DNA from: Penelope pileata | Lineage: Eukaryota; Chordata; Aves; Galliformes; Cracidae | Length of the DNA stretch: 64,000 nucleotides | Direction of reading: 5' to 3' | Assembly: GCA_013396635.1 (NCBI GenBank) | Contig: WBMW01003952.1 | Coordinates: 201,111 to 265,110, forward strand | Shown: positions 9,776-21,100 of the stretch, piece after piece | Numbering within the stretch: position 1 is the first letter of the stretch | Layout: each line of letters begins with the position of its first letter | Program-made: the position numbers and the translations under genes | The notes under the pieces: model-generated | The model's input: the letters and a program-made list of their open reading frames with translations, nothing else | Told to the model about the DNA's origin: nothing | The model's database searches: none

Positions 9776-12700
9776 GTGAGTGTCTTTTCTTTCCTCCGCT
9801 CCGCTGTTCTCTTAGTATGAGTCGATCTCACCGTTCCCGCGCGCTCTCTCCCCGCAGCCCCCCGCGCTCAGCAGCAGCCGCGTCCTGGCCAGCAAGGCAG
9901 CGCGCAACATCTTCCAGGAGAGCGACGCGAAGCCGGTCAGTGNNNNNNNNNNNNNNNNNNNNNNNNNNNNNNNNNNNNNNNNNNNNNNNNNNNNNNNNNN
10001 NNNNNNNNNNNNNNNNNNNNNNNNNNNNNNNNNCCGTGCCCCCCCCGAGCCGCCGTGTTTGCGCCGCAGGTGCCGCGGGGCGCGGAGGAGGAGGAACCGC
10101 TGCTGCGGGAGAACCCGCGGCGCTTCGTGGTGTTCCCCATCCAGTACCACGACATCTGGCGCATGTACAAGAAGGCCGAGGCCTCTTTCTGGACGGCAGA
10201 GGAGGTGAGGTGCCCGGCCCCAGCCAGCTGAGCTCCCCCGTAACGCTGCGACCCCTCTGTGCGGGGCAGCCCTGGGCTCTGCCTCGTCCCATCGCCTCTC
10301 TCTGTGCTGTAGGTGGATCTGTCCAAAGACCTGCAGCACTGGGAGTCCCTGAAGCCCGAAGAGAAGTACTTCATCTCCCACGTCCTTGCCTTCTTTGCTG
10401 CCAGCGATGGCATTGTGAACGAGAACTTGGTAAGCGTGTGGAAGGAGCCCGATGGGACGGTCCTGTGTCAGCGGCAGTGCCCTGAACAGCCAGTGCAGTG
10501 AGCACTGCTGGCTGCTGGAGCTTGCCTGCGGAGCACACAGCCTAGGGGTGCTTTCATAACACAGAGGTTTCCCTTCTACATGACGCTGACCCCTTGTAGT
10601 AATGCCTGCCTGTTCCAGGGCCCTTGTTCATCTCCTAAGCTGTCAGTGCTCTCCTCCCTGGTGGAGGCTAAGGAGAAAGCAGCTTCTCTGCTCTTGGGAC
10701 CAACCAACAGCTTGCAGCTGTGAGGGGCTACTGCTCTGCATAGTGCTACTCAGAGCCTGCACATCTGAAATTAATCAGCAGAGAACTCTGAGCAGCAGGA
10801 GTTGCAAGCAGTGTCAACACCCCTAACCTGCTGCTTGGTGATGAATGCTTCCACAAATGCTCATTTGTTTCCTCTAGGTGGAGCGGTTCAGTCAAGAAGT
10901 GCAGATCACAGAGGCTCGTTGTTTCTATGGCTTCCAGATTGCTATGGAAAACATACATTCGGAAATGTACAGCCTTCTCATCGACACGTACATCAAAGAT
11001 TCTAAGGAGAGGTTAGTGTTGCTTGGTAATGAAAGGTCTGGAGCTCTCAGCTGTTGAGATGCAATGCATATCGCTCTGGAGTGAAAGCTGTTTTTTGGGT
11101 TTAAACTAAGTTTATATAAAACATTGCTTCCTGAAAGTGCTGCTTAAGAGCAACTTCAGCTCAGGATATCTTTCTGCTCTTAAGTGTGAGATCTCACTTA
11201 GGTGAGGTGAAACTGAAACCACTTTGAAACGAAGGAATGAAACTATAAAAGGTGAAACAGCCCAATAAGGAGGTATATTAAATTACACTAAGCCTACACA
11301 TGGAGGATCCACTGCACCTGGCAGATAGCTCAGTGGGATAGTTTTCTGAGAATCTTACCACTTAATAAAATGTTTGAAACCCAGTGAGTCTGGCTAACAG
11401 CTAGCACTTCATGTAGCACAGGCTGCCCTGCCTGACTTAACTGTTTTGATTTTAAAAAAGCATGTTGCATTTGTCAAAAGTGACTTTTGGTGTTAATTAA
11501 AAAATAAAACCTAGTGTAACACTTCCATAGCCAGATGGATCAGCTCAAGGGTTGCATACTAAAACTAAATGCGAAGCTCTTGAGCAGTTTAGATTGAGGT
11601 TGTCTTGGTGCTGTCTTTAAGACCAGCATCCCGTTGAGAGACATCACGTGTTGCAGTGCTAGATGTCGTGGGGGTGTGTAGTTGCTACTTAGCTGAAAGC
11701 TGACCACGTCATATCTGCTCTGTGGTGCTTAATTCCAGGGTTTAAGGAATAATTGCTCTCATGAAAACTTGTTACTGAAAACTGGAAGTTGGTTGGTCTG
11801 TAGTTTAGAAAGCCTTGTTCATGTATAATGCTTGATGACACTGTGCTCCCCTGGGTACTGCCATAGGCATTAAGGTGAACTGGTGTTGCCCTGATGGGAA
11901 GGTGATGTAAGTGTAGTAGGTAGACACAGAGCTGAATTGGTGCAAAATAAAAGGGAAAGAATGCTTAAATACAGGGGTGAGGATGCAGAGCACTTGTAAG
12001 AGAACAAGACCATCTATGGATATGAATGTTGTATTTCTTGTACTGATGTCTCATGCTAACGAGTTTTTTGCTTCTCAGGGAGTTCCTTTTCAATGCTATT
12101 GAAACATTACCATGTGTTAAAAAGAAGGCTGACTGGGCCCTGCGCTGGATTGGGGACAAGAAAGCGACATATGGTGAGTGTGTCTATTGGAAGCAGAGTG
12201 AAGCTCCTTCCCTAGCGGAATGGAGGAACCACTATTTCTCTAGGTTTGACTGTTCACAGGGATTACTGTTGTCACAGGATGAATAAATGCTCTCTGGTAA
12301 GACTATGGACATGAAGAAAACTTAATCTTGCAAGTGTTTTGACTAATGGATTGCTTACGTGGCAAACTCTATACACTGGGCTGCATGAGCAGGTCACTAA
12401 TGTGACCAGAATGGTACTGGCCATTGACCACCAGGAGACTCAGCTGGAGCTGTGTCTCCTCTGCTCTAGTGATTCTTGATGCCTCTCCTCAAGGGTGAGA
12501 TAGGATGGTAGAGGTCATTATTTTACTTCTACTAATGTCTACTAATGCATTCTTTGTGACCAAAATCTCCTGCTTAATTATGAAATAAGCAGATACTGGC
12601 TTCAATTTGCTGCTAAAATGATTACTCTGCAATCTTTGGGGGAAATAGGTGGTATTGATAGTTAACCTAGGGGAAAGATTCTTGGCTTCAGCTCATGTTT

Positions 12701-14380
12701 CTTTACCACTTACTGTGTTTTAGAGTTTTTCTTATTAACCAGAAGCCTTTACTGAAATAATTTTAAGGACAGGCTGTAGCACACTTCAGTAGAAGCTTAT
12801 TCATTCTCCTTGGAGGACTATTCACTGCTCTAATCACAACTTTTGAATATAAATCCTGATAAGTTTCTATAATTGATATTAACATCAGTTTTCCCTTAAC
12901 AGGAGAACGTGTAGTAGCTTTTGCAGCAGTGGAAGGAATCTTCTTTTCTGGCTCTTTTGCATCAATTTTTTGGCTGAAGAAAAGGGGCCTAATGCCTGGA
13001 CTCACTTTTTCTAATGAACTCATCAGTAGAGATGAGGTAAGAATCAAATTTTAGCAGCTAAGATGGTAATGTGCCACATAGCTTCTTGGAGCCTATATTT
13101 TAAAGCAGGAATACATTTCGAAATAGAAGTTGGTAAAGCTCACTAAAGTGTGTACACATGGGACATCATGGGTCTTGCAGTGAATGAGTAGAAGCACCCC
13201 TTCACTAACTCTGAAGTACTGTGAAGTTTCTCAGCAGTTCTTGAACTTGAGGTACCTTGCTGTGGGAGCAAGTGCAGTTGGTCCTGGTCTGAATTCAACT
13301 GTACCTCCCTTCTGGTTAGGCAGAAAGTTTTGTGTAGATAACACAAAAAGTGCCAAGTGCATAAAGTGATAAGTGCAAAGATGGGGGCTAGGCTTTAGGC
13401 TGTTTAGTCTGTGCTGCTGATTTGTGTGGCTCTTTTAAATTGGTATTCCTTAAATACATTTCTGAAACTTCTTTCCAGGGTTTGCACTGTGACTTTGCCT
13501 GCCTCATGTTCAAGCACTTGATAAACAAACCATCAGAGGAAAGGGTCAAGGAAATCATCATGAATGCAGTTCTCATAGAACAGGTAATTGTCTGCTCTGT
13601 ATTTGAGAACTTGATCACAATTAAGTGTAAAGCTGTGGAACTTCTGGGTATAAAGTTACCCTAGGCAGCGCAGAATGAATGCCAGGTTCTGTACACCATG
13701 TGCTTCTGTTATCTGCAGGAATTCTTGACGGAGGCGCTGCCTGTTAAGCTGATTGGCATGAACTGCACTTTAATGAAACAGTACATAGAGTTCGTAGCAG
13801 ACCGACTTATGTTGGAACTGGGATTTAAAAAGGTAAGGCTAATACACAGAATCTGTCCTGTGAGAAAAGATCATATTAAGTTTAATTTCTTCCAGAAACC
13901 TAAATCCTAGAATGGCAGCCCTCACATTGATATAAATCCAGTTAGTAGTCCCACTGGTAGGAGCTGTTTGGATACCCACAGAAGGAAAAGCAAAAGGATG
14001 CCAATGAAAAATATGTAAGGTTTGCTGTGCTTCTGTCTACTGAGAAGCTGCAGCTTAAGGGCAGGAATGAGCATAGCAGAAAAGGCTTGGAGCACAAAGT
14101 GGTTTGCTGCCTAGTAAGCCCATAGTGTCTTCAGACACCTCGTCTTCACAGCTGATCTTTTCAATGTTTTTCTTGTACTGAAGATTTGAGAATCCATAGT
14201 GACTACAGAATTGCCTCTTCATTTCAGATATACAAGGTGGAGAATCCTTTTGATTTCATGGAGAACATCTCTCTGGAAGGCAAGACCAATTTCTTTGAGA
14301 AGCGAGTAGGTGAATATCAGAGGATGGGAGTCATGTCAAAGCCCACAGACAATTCTTTCACCCTGGATGCAGAATTTTGA
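9683..14380 (+). CDS. RRM2: Ribonucleoside-diphosphate reductase subunit M2 (small subunit R2), 10 exons, 385 aa
   Basis: The R2 subunit holds the di-iron/tyrosyl-radical cofactor that lets the R1 subunit (RRM1) reduce ribonucleoside diphosphates to deoxy forms in the cytosol during S phase. Exons: 9683-9775, 9858-9935, 10070-10204, 10313-10429, 10878-11011, 12079-12173, 12903-13036, 13479-13583, 13719-13832, 14228-14380. All introns are GT-AG and the frame closes at TGA. By alignment to mammalian R2, the iron ligands are D134, E165, H168, E228, E262 and H265, and the radical tyrosine is Y172. W98, D261 and Y365 match the radical-transfer path. The C-terminus FTLDAEF is the RRM1-docking tail. 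The N-terminus has SPMK (S18), KEN (28-30), T31-P32 and RxI (R47-I49). Human RRM2 has 389 residues; the four-residue difference lies around residues 10-15 and the exon 2/3 junction. The KEN-bearing N-terminal extension excludes RRM2B (p53R2). The start ATG has A at -3 and lies about 45 bases after the TATA box. Confidence 0.97.
9858..9935 (+). CDS. RRM2: RRM2 exon 2 (residues 32-57)
   Basis: The acceptor is ...CCCCGCAG and the exon begins PPALSSS, matching the human residues after T33. It holds the RNI tripeptide (R47-I49), equivalent to the human RxI cyclin F motif. The donor is GTCAGT, a less usual form, and the assembly gap starts 7 bases after it. The 3' boundary therefore rests on homology and frame more than on donor strength. 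Confidence 0.88.
9943..10033. other. Assembly gap (91 N) in RRM2 intron 2
   Basis: A run of N starts 7 bases after the exon 2 donor and ends 36 bases before exon 3. The flanks are extremely GC-rich, a common cause of sequencing dropout. The true intron length is unknown. Confidence 0.99.
10070..10204 (+). CDS. RRM2: RRM2 exon 3 (residues 58-102)
   Basis: The acceptor GCGCCGCAG lies 36 bases after the assembly gap. The exon encodes an acidic run followed by the conserved RENPRRFV start of the R2 fold, and ends in WTAEE before donor GTGAGG. W98 matches the tryptophan of the radical-transfer chain (mouse W103). Confidence 0.95.
10313..10429 (+). CDS. RRM2: RRM2 exon 4 (residues 103-141)
   Basis: The acceptor is CTGTAG and the donor GTAAGC; both ends are phase 0. 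The exon contains the ASDG motif with iron ligand D134 and the conserved NEN tripeptide. Confidence 0.96.
10878..11011 (+). CDS. RRM2: RRM2 exon 5 (residues 142-186, last codon split)
   Basis: The acceptor is CCTCTAG and the donor GTTAGT; the exon ends in phase 2, with AG of an arginine codon. It carries iron ligands E165 and H168 and the radical tyrosine Y172, in the sequence MENIHSEMY. Confidence 0.96.
12079..12173 (+). CDS. RRM2: RRM2 exon 6 (residues 186-218, both end codons split)
   Basis: The acceptor is TTCTCAG after a T-rich tract and the donor is GTGAGT. The exon completes R186, then encodes the conserved NAIET...[10 protein letters not shown] segment, and gives the first base of the G218 codon. 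Confidence 0.96.
12903..13036 (+). CDS. RRM2: RRM2 exon 7 (residues 218-262)
   Basis: The acceptor is CTTAACAG and the donor GTAAGA; the exon ends in phase 0. It carries iron ligands E228 and E262 (the last codon) and D261 of the radical-transfer network. The [16 protein letters not shown] core is conserved. Confidence 0.96.
13479..13583 (+). CDS. RRM2: RRM2 exon 8 (residues 263-297)
   Basis: The acceptor is TTTCCAG and the donor GTAATT; both ends are phase 0. The exon opens with GLHCDFAC, in which H265 is the final iron ligand. Differences from human RRM2 are conservative apart from L for R shortly before the exon end. Confidence 0.96.
13719..13832 (+). CDS. RRM2: RRM2 exon 9 (residues 298-335)
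   Basis: The acceptor is ATCTGCAG and the donor GTAAGG; both ends are phase 0. The exon encodes the strongly conserved [15 protein letters not shown] and FVADRLM helices. Confidence 0.96.
14228..14380 (+). CDS. RRM2: RRM2 exon 10, coding part (residues 336-385)
   Basis: The acceptor is ATTTCAG. The exon encodes the conserved [21 protein letters not shown] block, then Y365, and the flexible tail ending FTLDAEF before TGA. The tail is the known docking peptide for the large subunit. Confidence 0.96.
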   Translation: MYKVENPFDFMENISLEGKTNFFEKRVGEYQRMGVMSKPTDNSFTLDAEF

Positions 14381-14878
14381 AAGGACTGAGACCACATGAG
14401 TTAGTGTGTACGCTCCCCTCTTGACAAGGAAATGTCAAGCATACCGAGTCAGTGTGCCTTGATTTTTGTGCTAAAATCCCACACTTGAGAAGTGTGGTGG
14501 TAGTGGTACTTCTAAGGAGGCTAGTGTAGCTTCAGCAGTACAAGGCCTTTTCATTAGACTTTGCCAAAGGTGTTAATTCTTAGAATGCTTAGGTGAAACA
14601 TGCTACTCTTATTTTGTGAAATGCGGGCATCTTCCTTCTGCCGAAGGGGGAGTGACGGGCAACTACCACTAGCTTCTCCAATTCTCCATGTAGAGAAGCA
14701 GTTGAGAATTTCTGGTCTTAAACTCGCTGAATACTCTGCAGAAAACCCTGGAGGTAGCTACATGATGTTACTGCTTTCTTAGCAGGTTTTAAGTTTACCT
14801 TTTTAACTATTATTTTAATAGTTTGTACATAAACCTGGCACTTTAATTTTCAAAATAAAGAACTGTCTTGTAGTACTC
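14381..14878 (+). other. RRM2: RRM2 3' untranslated region
   Basis: This runs from the stop codon to the expected cleavage site about 20 bases after AATAAA at 14854-14859. The distal half is AT-rich with TTTTTAACT-type stretches. No coding potential is seen. Confidence 0.75.
14854..14859 (+). terminator. RRM2: Polyadenylation signal AATAAA, likely main RRM2 site
   Basis: A canonical hexamer lies 474 bases after the stop codon. A T/G-containing stretch follows at about 14862-14900. It is the first AATAAA after the CDS. Confidence 0.75.
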
Positions 14879-15140
14879 TAATGGCAAAATGCATGTCTTA
14901 AATCTCTAAAACTTTGGAACCGAACCTGTCATGACTTGTGCTTCTTTCCTGGTATGTGATATGAAAGAATGGTGCTGCAAAACACAGTTATTTTTAAATG
15001 TTGAAGGACAGAAAGAATCCTTGTATGACAGGTGAACAAATTGATAATAAGTTGGATATTGTGTATTGAAAAATAACATGCCACTGCCTTTTGTGCTTAA
15101 TTGCTTTTCTTCGGTGTCTGGGAACATTATTTAATCTAGT

Positions 15141-15146
15141 AATAAA
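15141..15146 (+). terminator. RRM2: Possible distal RRM2 polyadenylation signal AATAAA
   Basis: This is the second canonical hexamer, 287 bases beyond the first, followed by TG-rich sequence (TGTGTTCCTTCTGGATTGTG) about 55 bases later. It could give a longer 3' UTR. Usage cannot be judged from sequence. Confidence 0.4.
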
Positions 15147-18100
15147 GAACTGGTTGGATTGGAAGCTGTACTGGCTTTAATGCTCCAATGGGCAAAGCTG
15201 TGTTCCTTCTGGATTGTGGACTTTCTGAGAAAATGCAAGTTCTGCAGGAAATGACTTCTCTACTGTGTAGTTGGTAGATGTTGAGTGATTATGCTTAACT
15301 CAGGAGATCTGCTGCCCTAAATGGGTGTAGCACCAGCTAATGCAGCCTGGAGCAACATCCTCTGGTTCTGCATCATGCAGTTAAGTTGGTTTTAATTTTT
15401 TAACATCAGTGAAAAAGTAATATGTGGTACATTGTTCTTACTCCACACTAAGTGACAAATAGTATGCTTTATACAACTGTGTGGACTGGAGGAGTTTCCT
15501 ATGAGTCTGGAAGGAGCTGATGTATAAAAAGGACACTTCCATGATCTAACACCTTACTAACAAGGTCTGTCCTGCACGCGTGCCTTCCTTGTCCCAGTCT
15601 AGTTGATACAGGAAAAAATATTTACAGGACTTGCAGCATTCCTGTGAACTGAAAGAATGAGTTGGCATCTTTCTGCAAAAGGATTCCCTCTTTGAAGTTT
15701 ATATATAATGCATATGGTGCTGCTTTTGAGAGATGCTGGCTTGATAAAGAATTCAGTGACTTGTTGGTCTTTGCTCCTTCACTTGAGTGCGCTGAGGCTG
15801 ACAGTCCCTGACTGTTCTTCCCCTGGGTCTGTGAAGCTGGCAGGACGTGCACGTTTCTAAGGCTGTCCTAGGGAATAAAACGATAAAATATTTAAAAAAG
15901 CCCAGGTCCCAAAGGCTGGAATGCAAGGCAGAAGATAAAGACCTGTAACAGATGGCTCTAAAATGCCCTTGCAGCAGTGATGCTGGTAACAGGTCGGTGG
16001 TCACAGGGGGCTGAGAACAGCATGCTGGTGACTGGAGTGGGGACGTGCTGCATTGAACAGCCAGGCACAGCACTGCGGAGCACTGAAACGTGATGCTTGC
16101 TTTTAAAGTTATCAGGCAGGTTTCCTGCTAAATATCAGCGTATCTTCCTCAGCAAATTAGATTTTGTACTTTATCTTGGGTTGTCTTAGTGAAACTGATC
16201 AAATTAGTTCAAAGCATCAGAACTCATGGTGTAGGACTATATTATTTAGAGCATATGTGAGGCTAACAGCAAGTGAGATCAGTATGAGTGCCTCAGCAAA
16301 ACTCAGTTTAGATTTAAACCTTGTTTTAGATGTTTTAGTAATGCAGAGGTTATAGGCAGGAAGAAAAGGCCTTCAATGTTGATGGGGTTTAGCTGTATCA
16401 AATGTTTTCCTACTTGATTCTTCTATGCTAGAGATCAATAGATGGAAATGATTACAGAGGAAAGCTTCAGGTTGTTATCCCTGATTCAGGAGATATGAAC
16501 TTGAACTCCAGCATACTACAAAAGGGTGAATTGAAATGGATGTGTGATGGCCAACTAATCTGCCTGTAATGGCAGATAGGAAGTCTCTTCTAGCCAAGCG
16601 TGCTTATGGGGTAATAGATACTGTAGGCATGGGCACAGTAGGGATGGATTAGGTGGGAATTAGTCAGAAGTGATTCAACGAGGGAAAAAGGCTTGCTGTG
16701 CTTGGTATTAATCTTATCCTGGTGTCACTGATGTACAAATGCCTGCTTAGTTTTGGTTTATGTACTCGCCACAATGCAAGTCAGTCTTACTGCGTAGCCT
16801 GGAGGGAAGCCATGCAGCTGGTCCCACCTTCCTTAACTCTTTTCACCAGGAATTAAATGCCTTGCTCTTGGTTAGTTCTGCATAGATCGTGCCTAAGCCT
16901 TGGTAAAATACTTATTTACTGGAAAGTGATTACTTTCTAACTCAACGGAGGTGCTGGTTTTGCCACTTGATCCTCTTAAACACCAAGGAGACAACGAAAT
17001 CTGTCATTTCTCTTTGAAAAGTAGATGAGTAGTCAGAAAAATTGTTCAAGTAAAAATGTGACTGACCCTTTGAAATATGCTCAGGAATGGAGTTTGAGGA
17101 GCCAGCAGAGATCTGAAGCAAAGTGATGGAAGTGCTGATTTTGATATGTGTCTGAATGAGGAGAGCTGTCTGGTGGGGGTTCTGGCACGGTAATTGCTGC
17201 GAGTGAGAGGCGATTAGGCTAGTAGAGGAAAAATGCTGCGGGATAGGTAAAAGCGGATGTGTCTGCTGCAGTGCTCTGCTGTCAGACAGTTTATGCAGAA
17301 CTGGTCCCTAACTGTTCCCCCATGTGTTCTATTGCTGTTGAAATTAACAGCTTCTAATAACACCAGATGAAATGGAAGAACAGGAACTTCAAGCATCATT
17401 TCTTCTGTTAAATTTATTTCTTGTGATAACTGCTTAAAAAAAAAAAATGCATGGGTCCAGGTAAGAAAGCTTTTGTAACTCTTTGACACATTTTTCTCTT
17501 TCAAATCATACGTCAGCCATCAAATCTTAGGCAATGTGGAGGAGTAGGAGCAGCAACCTTCTTTGGACTTATCCTCAGGAAGCAACTGCAACATTAGAAT
17601 GTAATGACAAAAAAAAAAAAATCCCCAGATTTCTCAAATTTCCTGGAGTGATTACAGCAATTTGTGCCCAGAAGAGGTCAGAGAACAGTTTCTGCTGCTC
17701 CTGCCTGCAGCAGGGCACAGCCAGCCTGCAAATCTGAAGGAATATTAACAATCTGGTGCAGTCCCTGAAGGGTAACCGCTTCCTCTACACCAGTGAGAAG
17801 TCAGAAACTTCGCCAGGCAGAAAGCAGTAAATGAATGGGGTTGTTCTTTCAAAGCCTCCTTCTCAGTCAGGAATGGCTCGCTTTATTTCAAGCTGTTGAT
17901 TACCTCTTGGTGCTTTGGCCTCTTTTTGTGCCTCATTAATTAGAAGTAGTAAATGCTTTCATCAGAAAGGATTTGAGAGAGAGTTTCCCGTGTTCTGTTT
18001 GCTGATGGAAAGCTATTGGGTTTTGTTAGGGGTTTCTCCCCTGGGATTGTTACTGATGTGATATCAGTCACTTGGTTTCTGTGGGAAAATAGCCCTCACA

Positions 18101-21100
18101 CGAAGAATGGCTGAAAGCTAAAGCTAACAGATATGTGATATGCCAGATCTTTGTGCCACGTACTGCTTTCATTTTACTTTTGAGTTATTCCTGATCTGTC
18201 TTTAAAATAATGATGGCATTGCTCCTTCCTGAGCTATCAAAGAAACTGAGGAGTAACTTCATCCCTTTGGAGTGTGTTGTGTGCTACAATGATGGCATCC
18301 TGGCTGATGCCTTTGATCGGCAGCAACGAGGTGGTGTTCACTGGGCTCCTCATTAAATGAGAAGTGGATGTGGAGATGGGATAGAATAAGAAAGCATCGG
18401 TTTTCATTTCCACATCTGCTGGGCATCAGCTGGGAAACGGCTGATGCTGTCACCAACCAGATTGAGCAGCAAACCCCAGGGCACTACTGGCCACCACAGC
18501 TGTGTCCTTGGCTCTTGATTTTAGGCTGCTTGCTCATCACTACACATCTCTGAATCTACTGGAGAGAAGTCCTTTGAAGGAGAGGGCTGCATGCTCCAGA
18601 AGAAAGGGCTGTGATAAAATCCCCCCTGTTGTGAATGCTTATTTTTTTTTTTGAGTAGAAATTTTGAGATGCATCAAAAGTGAATGAATTTAAGATGCAT
18701 GCCTTTTCTCCCTCCCTGCTGTTACTCACTTTCTTGAGATTTCAAATACCAAGAGAAAAATACCTTAATGGAATGGTTTTGCAATTCTTTCCAGTAACCA
18801 AATCCCTCTTCTGCTTTTTCCCTGCTTGTAATACGGCATGTGTTCACACAACAGGCAACATTGCTTTCTTCATCAGATGAAGATTGCAGTGAATCACAAG
18901 GAAACGTTTATGCCATGCAGCACTGGGGAGCGCTTGGCTGACACTGAATGCCTGTGTGTGTGTGGAGTTTTTTCTCTTGACCTAAGGGTGAAGATTCATG
19001 TGTTGGATATGTGCTGGTGCTTCTTAGAAGCAGGTGGGGAGGAAAATAGCATCCCAGGCCAGTGTCTGCTATTGTAATTAAGCTGTACTTCCAAGTTTTG
19101 TAGTGCCAGCTTAAGTTAAGAGACTGCAGTTCTCGCATATTCACAGCTTGGGGGTGCTGAGCTTCCAAACATGGTCTCTCGAGTTGTTTCTGTTCCTGTG
19201 GCTAGGGGGTGCTGGTGCTCCTGTTACACCCTCCAGGACTGTCATGTCCGGCTGCTGTCATCCAGGATGGCCTCTGTGGTCTGTACTTCCCCTAGTGCAG
19301 TATATTAGAGTTAGACTTTATTTCTTCCTAAAATCTCATCCTAGTAACTAAGCCAGCTGGTATTGCTCAGATGAATTGCTGGGTAACTAAGACTGCTAAA
19401 GCAATCACTTAAAGTCTGGGCTTTTGAGCCTCAGGGGGCAGAGAGGGGCTGCAGGTGTTTGTGTGGATGGACAGGTCTTCAGGCAAGCCAATTTCTACAG
19501 TGTGTGCACATCCTGGGTGTGTTGCCTGAGAAAGCCTCCAAGCCCACAGCTCTGCAGCGCGGGGAGGATCTGCAGAACAGTGGGGTGGTGCTGATCCCTG
19601 GGTTGTGGCTGATGCTGTGGGAGCTGGCCCACAGTTTGTTTGTTAGTGCCCGGTCTTTTATTAGTGGCCCATGCCCATTTCAAAAACCTGTTTGGTGCCT
19701 CTGGCTGTTCACAAAGCACTTTGTTTTATTTTACATTGGGCCTCCTTTAGCCATGTTGTTTCAACAACCGCTGTAAGTGGCAAAGGGAATTTTTCCTGTC
19801 CTCCCGAGCAATTAAAATGTCTTGTCAGAATTTATCCATGAGCTCCGCAACTAGCAAAACACCTGTGATTCAGTCAAGATGAAGCACTGGGCTTGGGCTG
19901 TTTCTTGGGAATTTCTCACTTCCTTCATGCTGTTTTATGTAATGTTTTGTTTTGCTGTGGTCCCGGCGCTTTCAGTGCGTGTTTGTGTCAGTGCTTCAGA
20001 ACTAATCTCCATCCTCCCACCCCAAATCACTGTTCTGTGCGACATTGACATGTGTTTTCCAATTCAGGACACAAATAAATAGGCTCAGGTTGCCACCTGC
20101 TTTAGTTTTGGCTTGGTTCTGTGAGTAGCAGAGTGTGCTGACAGCCAGATGATTCCATACACCTCCCTCTCCCCCTGAGTTTTCTCCTCCATGAATTTAC
20201 TTTCAGGGTGATGCTAAAATGGCACCTTCCAGAAAAACAAAATACCAAAACCACCAAGCCAAGAAACTGCTTCTGTGCTTCAGATGCTAACATGCAGCAG
20301 GGCAGAGGGAGCAGCGAGCTGGTGGCGAAGCTGCAGAGTCGTGAGCTGTCATTAGCTGAACTACAGAAGCAGCACTTCTGCAGGCAGTGTATCAGCATGA
20401 GCCCTGCACGGCAGAAACGCGAGCAGAGCCAAGTGTTCTCATTTGCAGATGACTGTTCTGGCTGTAAATTTCTGTGGTGCCACTTAAATGCAATCTCAGC
20501 TATAAGGAGGACTGAAATGTAATCACTCCTAAAAGGAATCGAAATATTGTGTCTTGGATTCTGTAACAGCTTCTAGCAAAACACGCTCAAGGCTTAACAA
20601 AACTTTCCTGTTTCAATTACTGCTTCTGGGAATTGTGTATCCTATTGATGTAGCTGTTACAGTCGCTCTTGATAGCGCAGTAAATATATGTAGATGCAGA
20701 GAAAACAGCTGATCTGGATTTATTGTTGTGTGAACTAAGACTGGCAAACACTGGAGAATCTAGCAGGATTCTTGTTTTTAACACGCTCTTCCACAAAATG
20801 GTTATCCCTTGTTAAACTGAGAAGCTATTTGCTATGTCAAGTAGGCTTACTTCATGGTAAGTTTTTAGTCTTGCTGCTTTTTCATTATTTAACTGTGATA
20901 CTGCACTTCCCACTACTAAATCCCAGCTTTTGCATATGAAATAGCAGAATGGCTGGGTTGTGTTTCAATCGATTAATGCAAAAATAATGTTTCAAATGAA
21001 ATGTTAAATATTGTTCTGTAGGTATTTAAGCAGCAGATGCGATTTCACTACTTATGTCCGCAAATAACACATGAAAAAGGATTGAGACAGATTTAAATAT

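Larger units (their letters stand above)
9330..10210. other. CpG island over the RRM2 promoter and exons 1-3
   Basis: CpG dinucleotides are dense here compared with the surrounding DNA, and G+C is very high. The island spans the promoter, the first three exons and the gap in intron 2. Its left shoulder grades into GC-rich but CpG-poorer DNA back to about 9040. Confidence 0.85.

Noticed and set aside
9812..10485. Frames of 150-220 codons on both strands across the RRM2 CpG island
   Set aside because: They run through N bases and are shadows of RRM2 exons 2-4 in GC-rich DNA.
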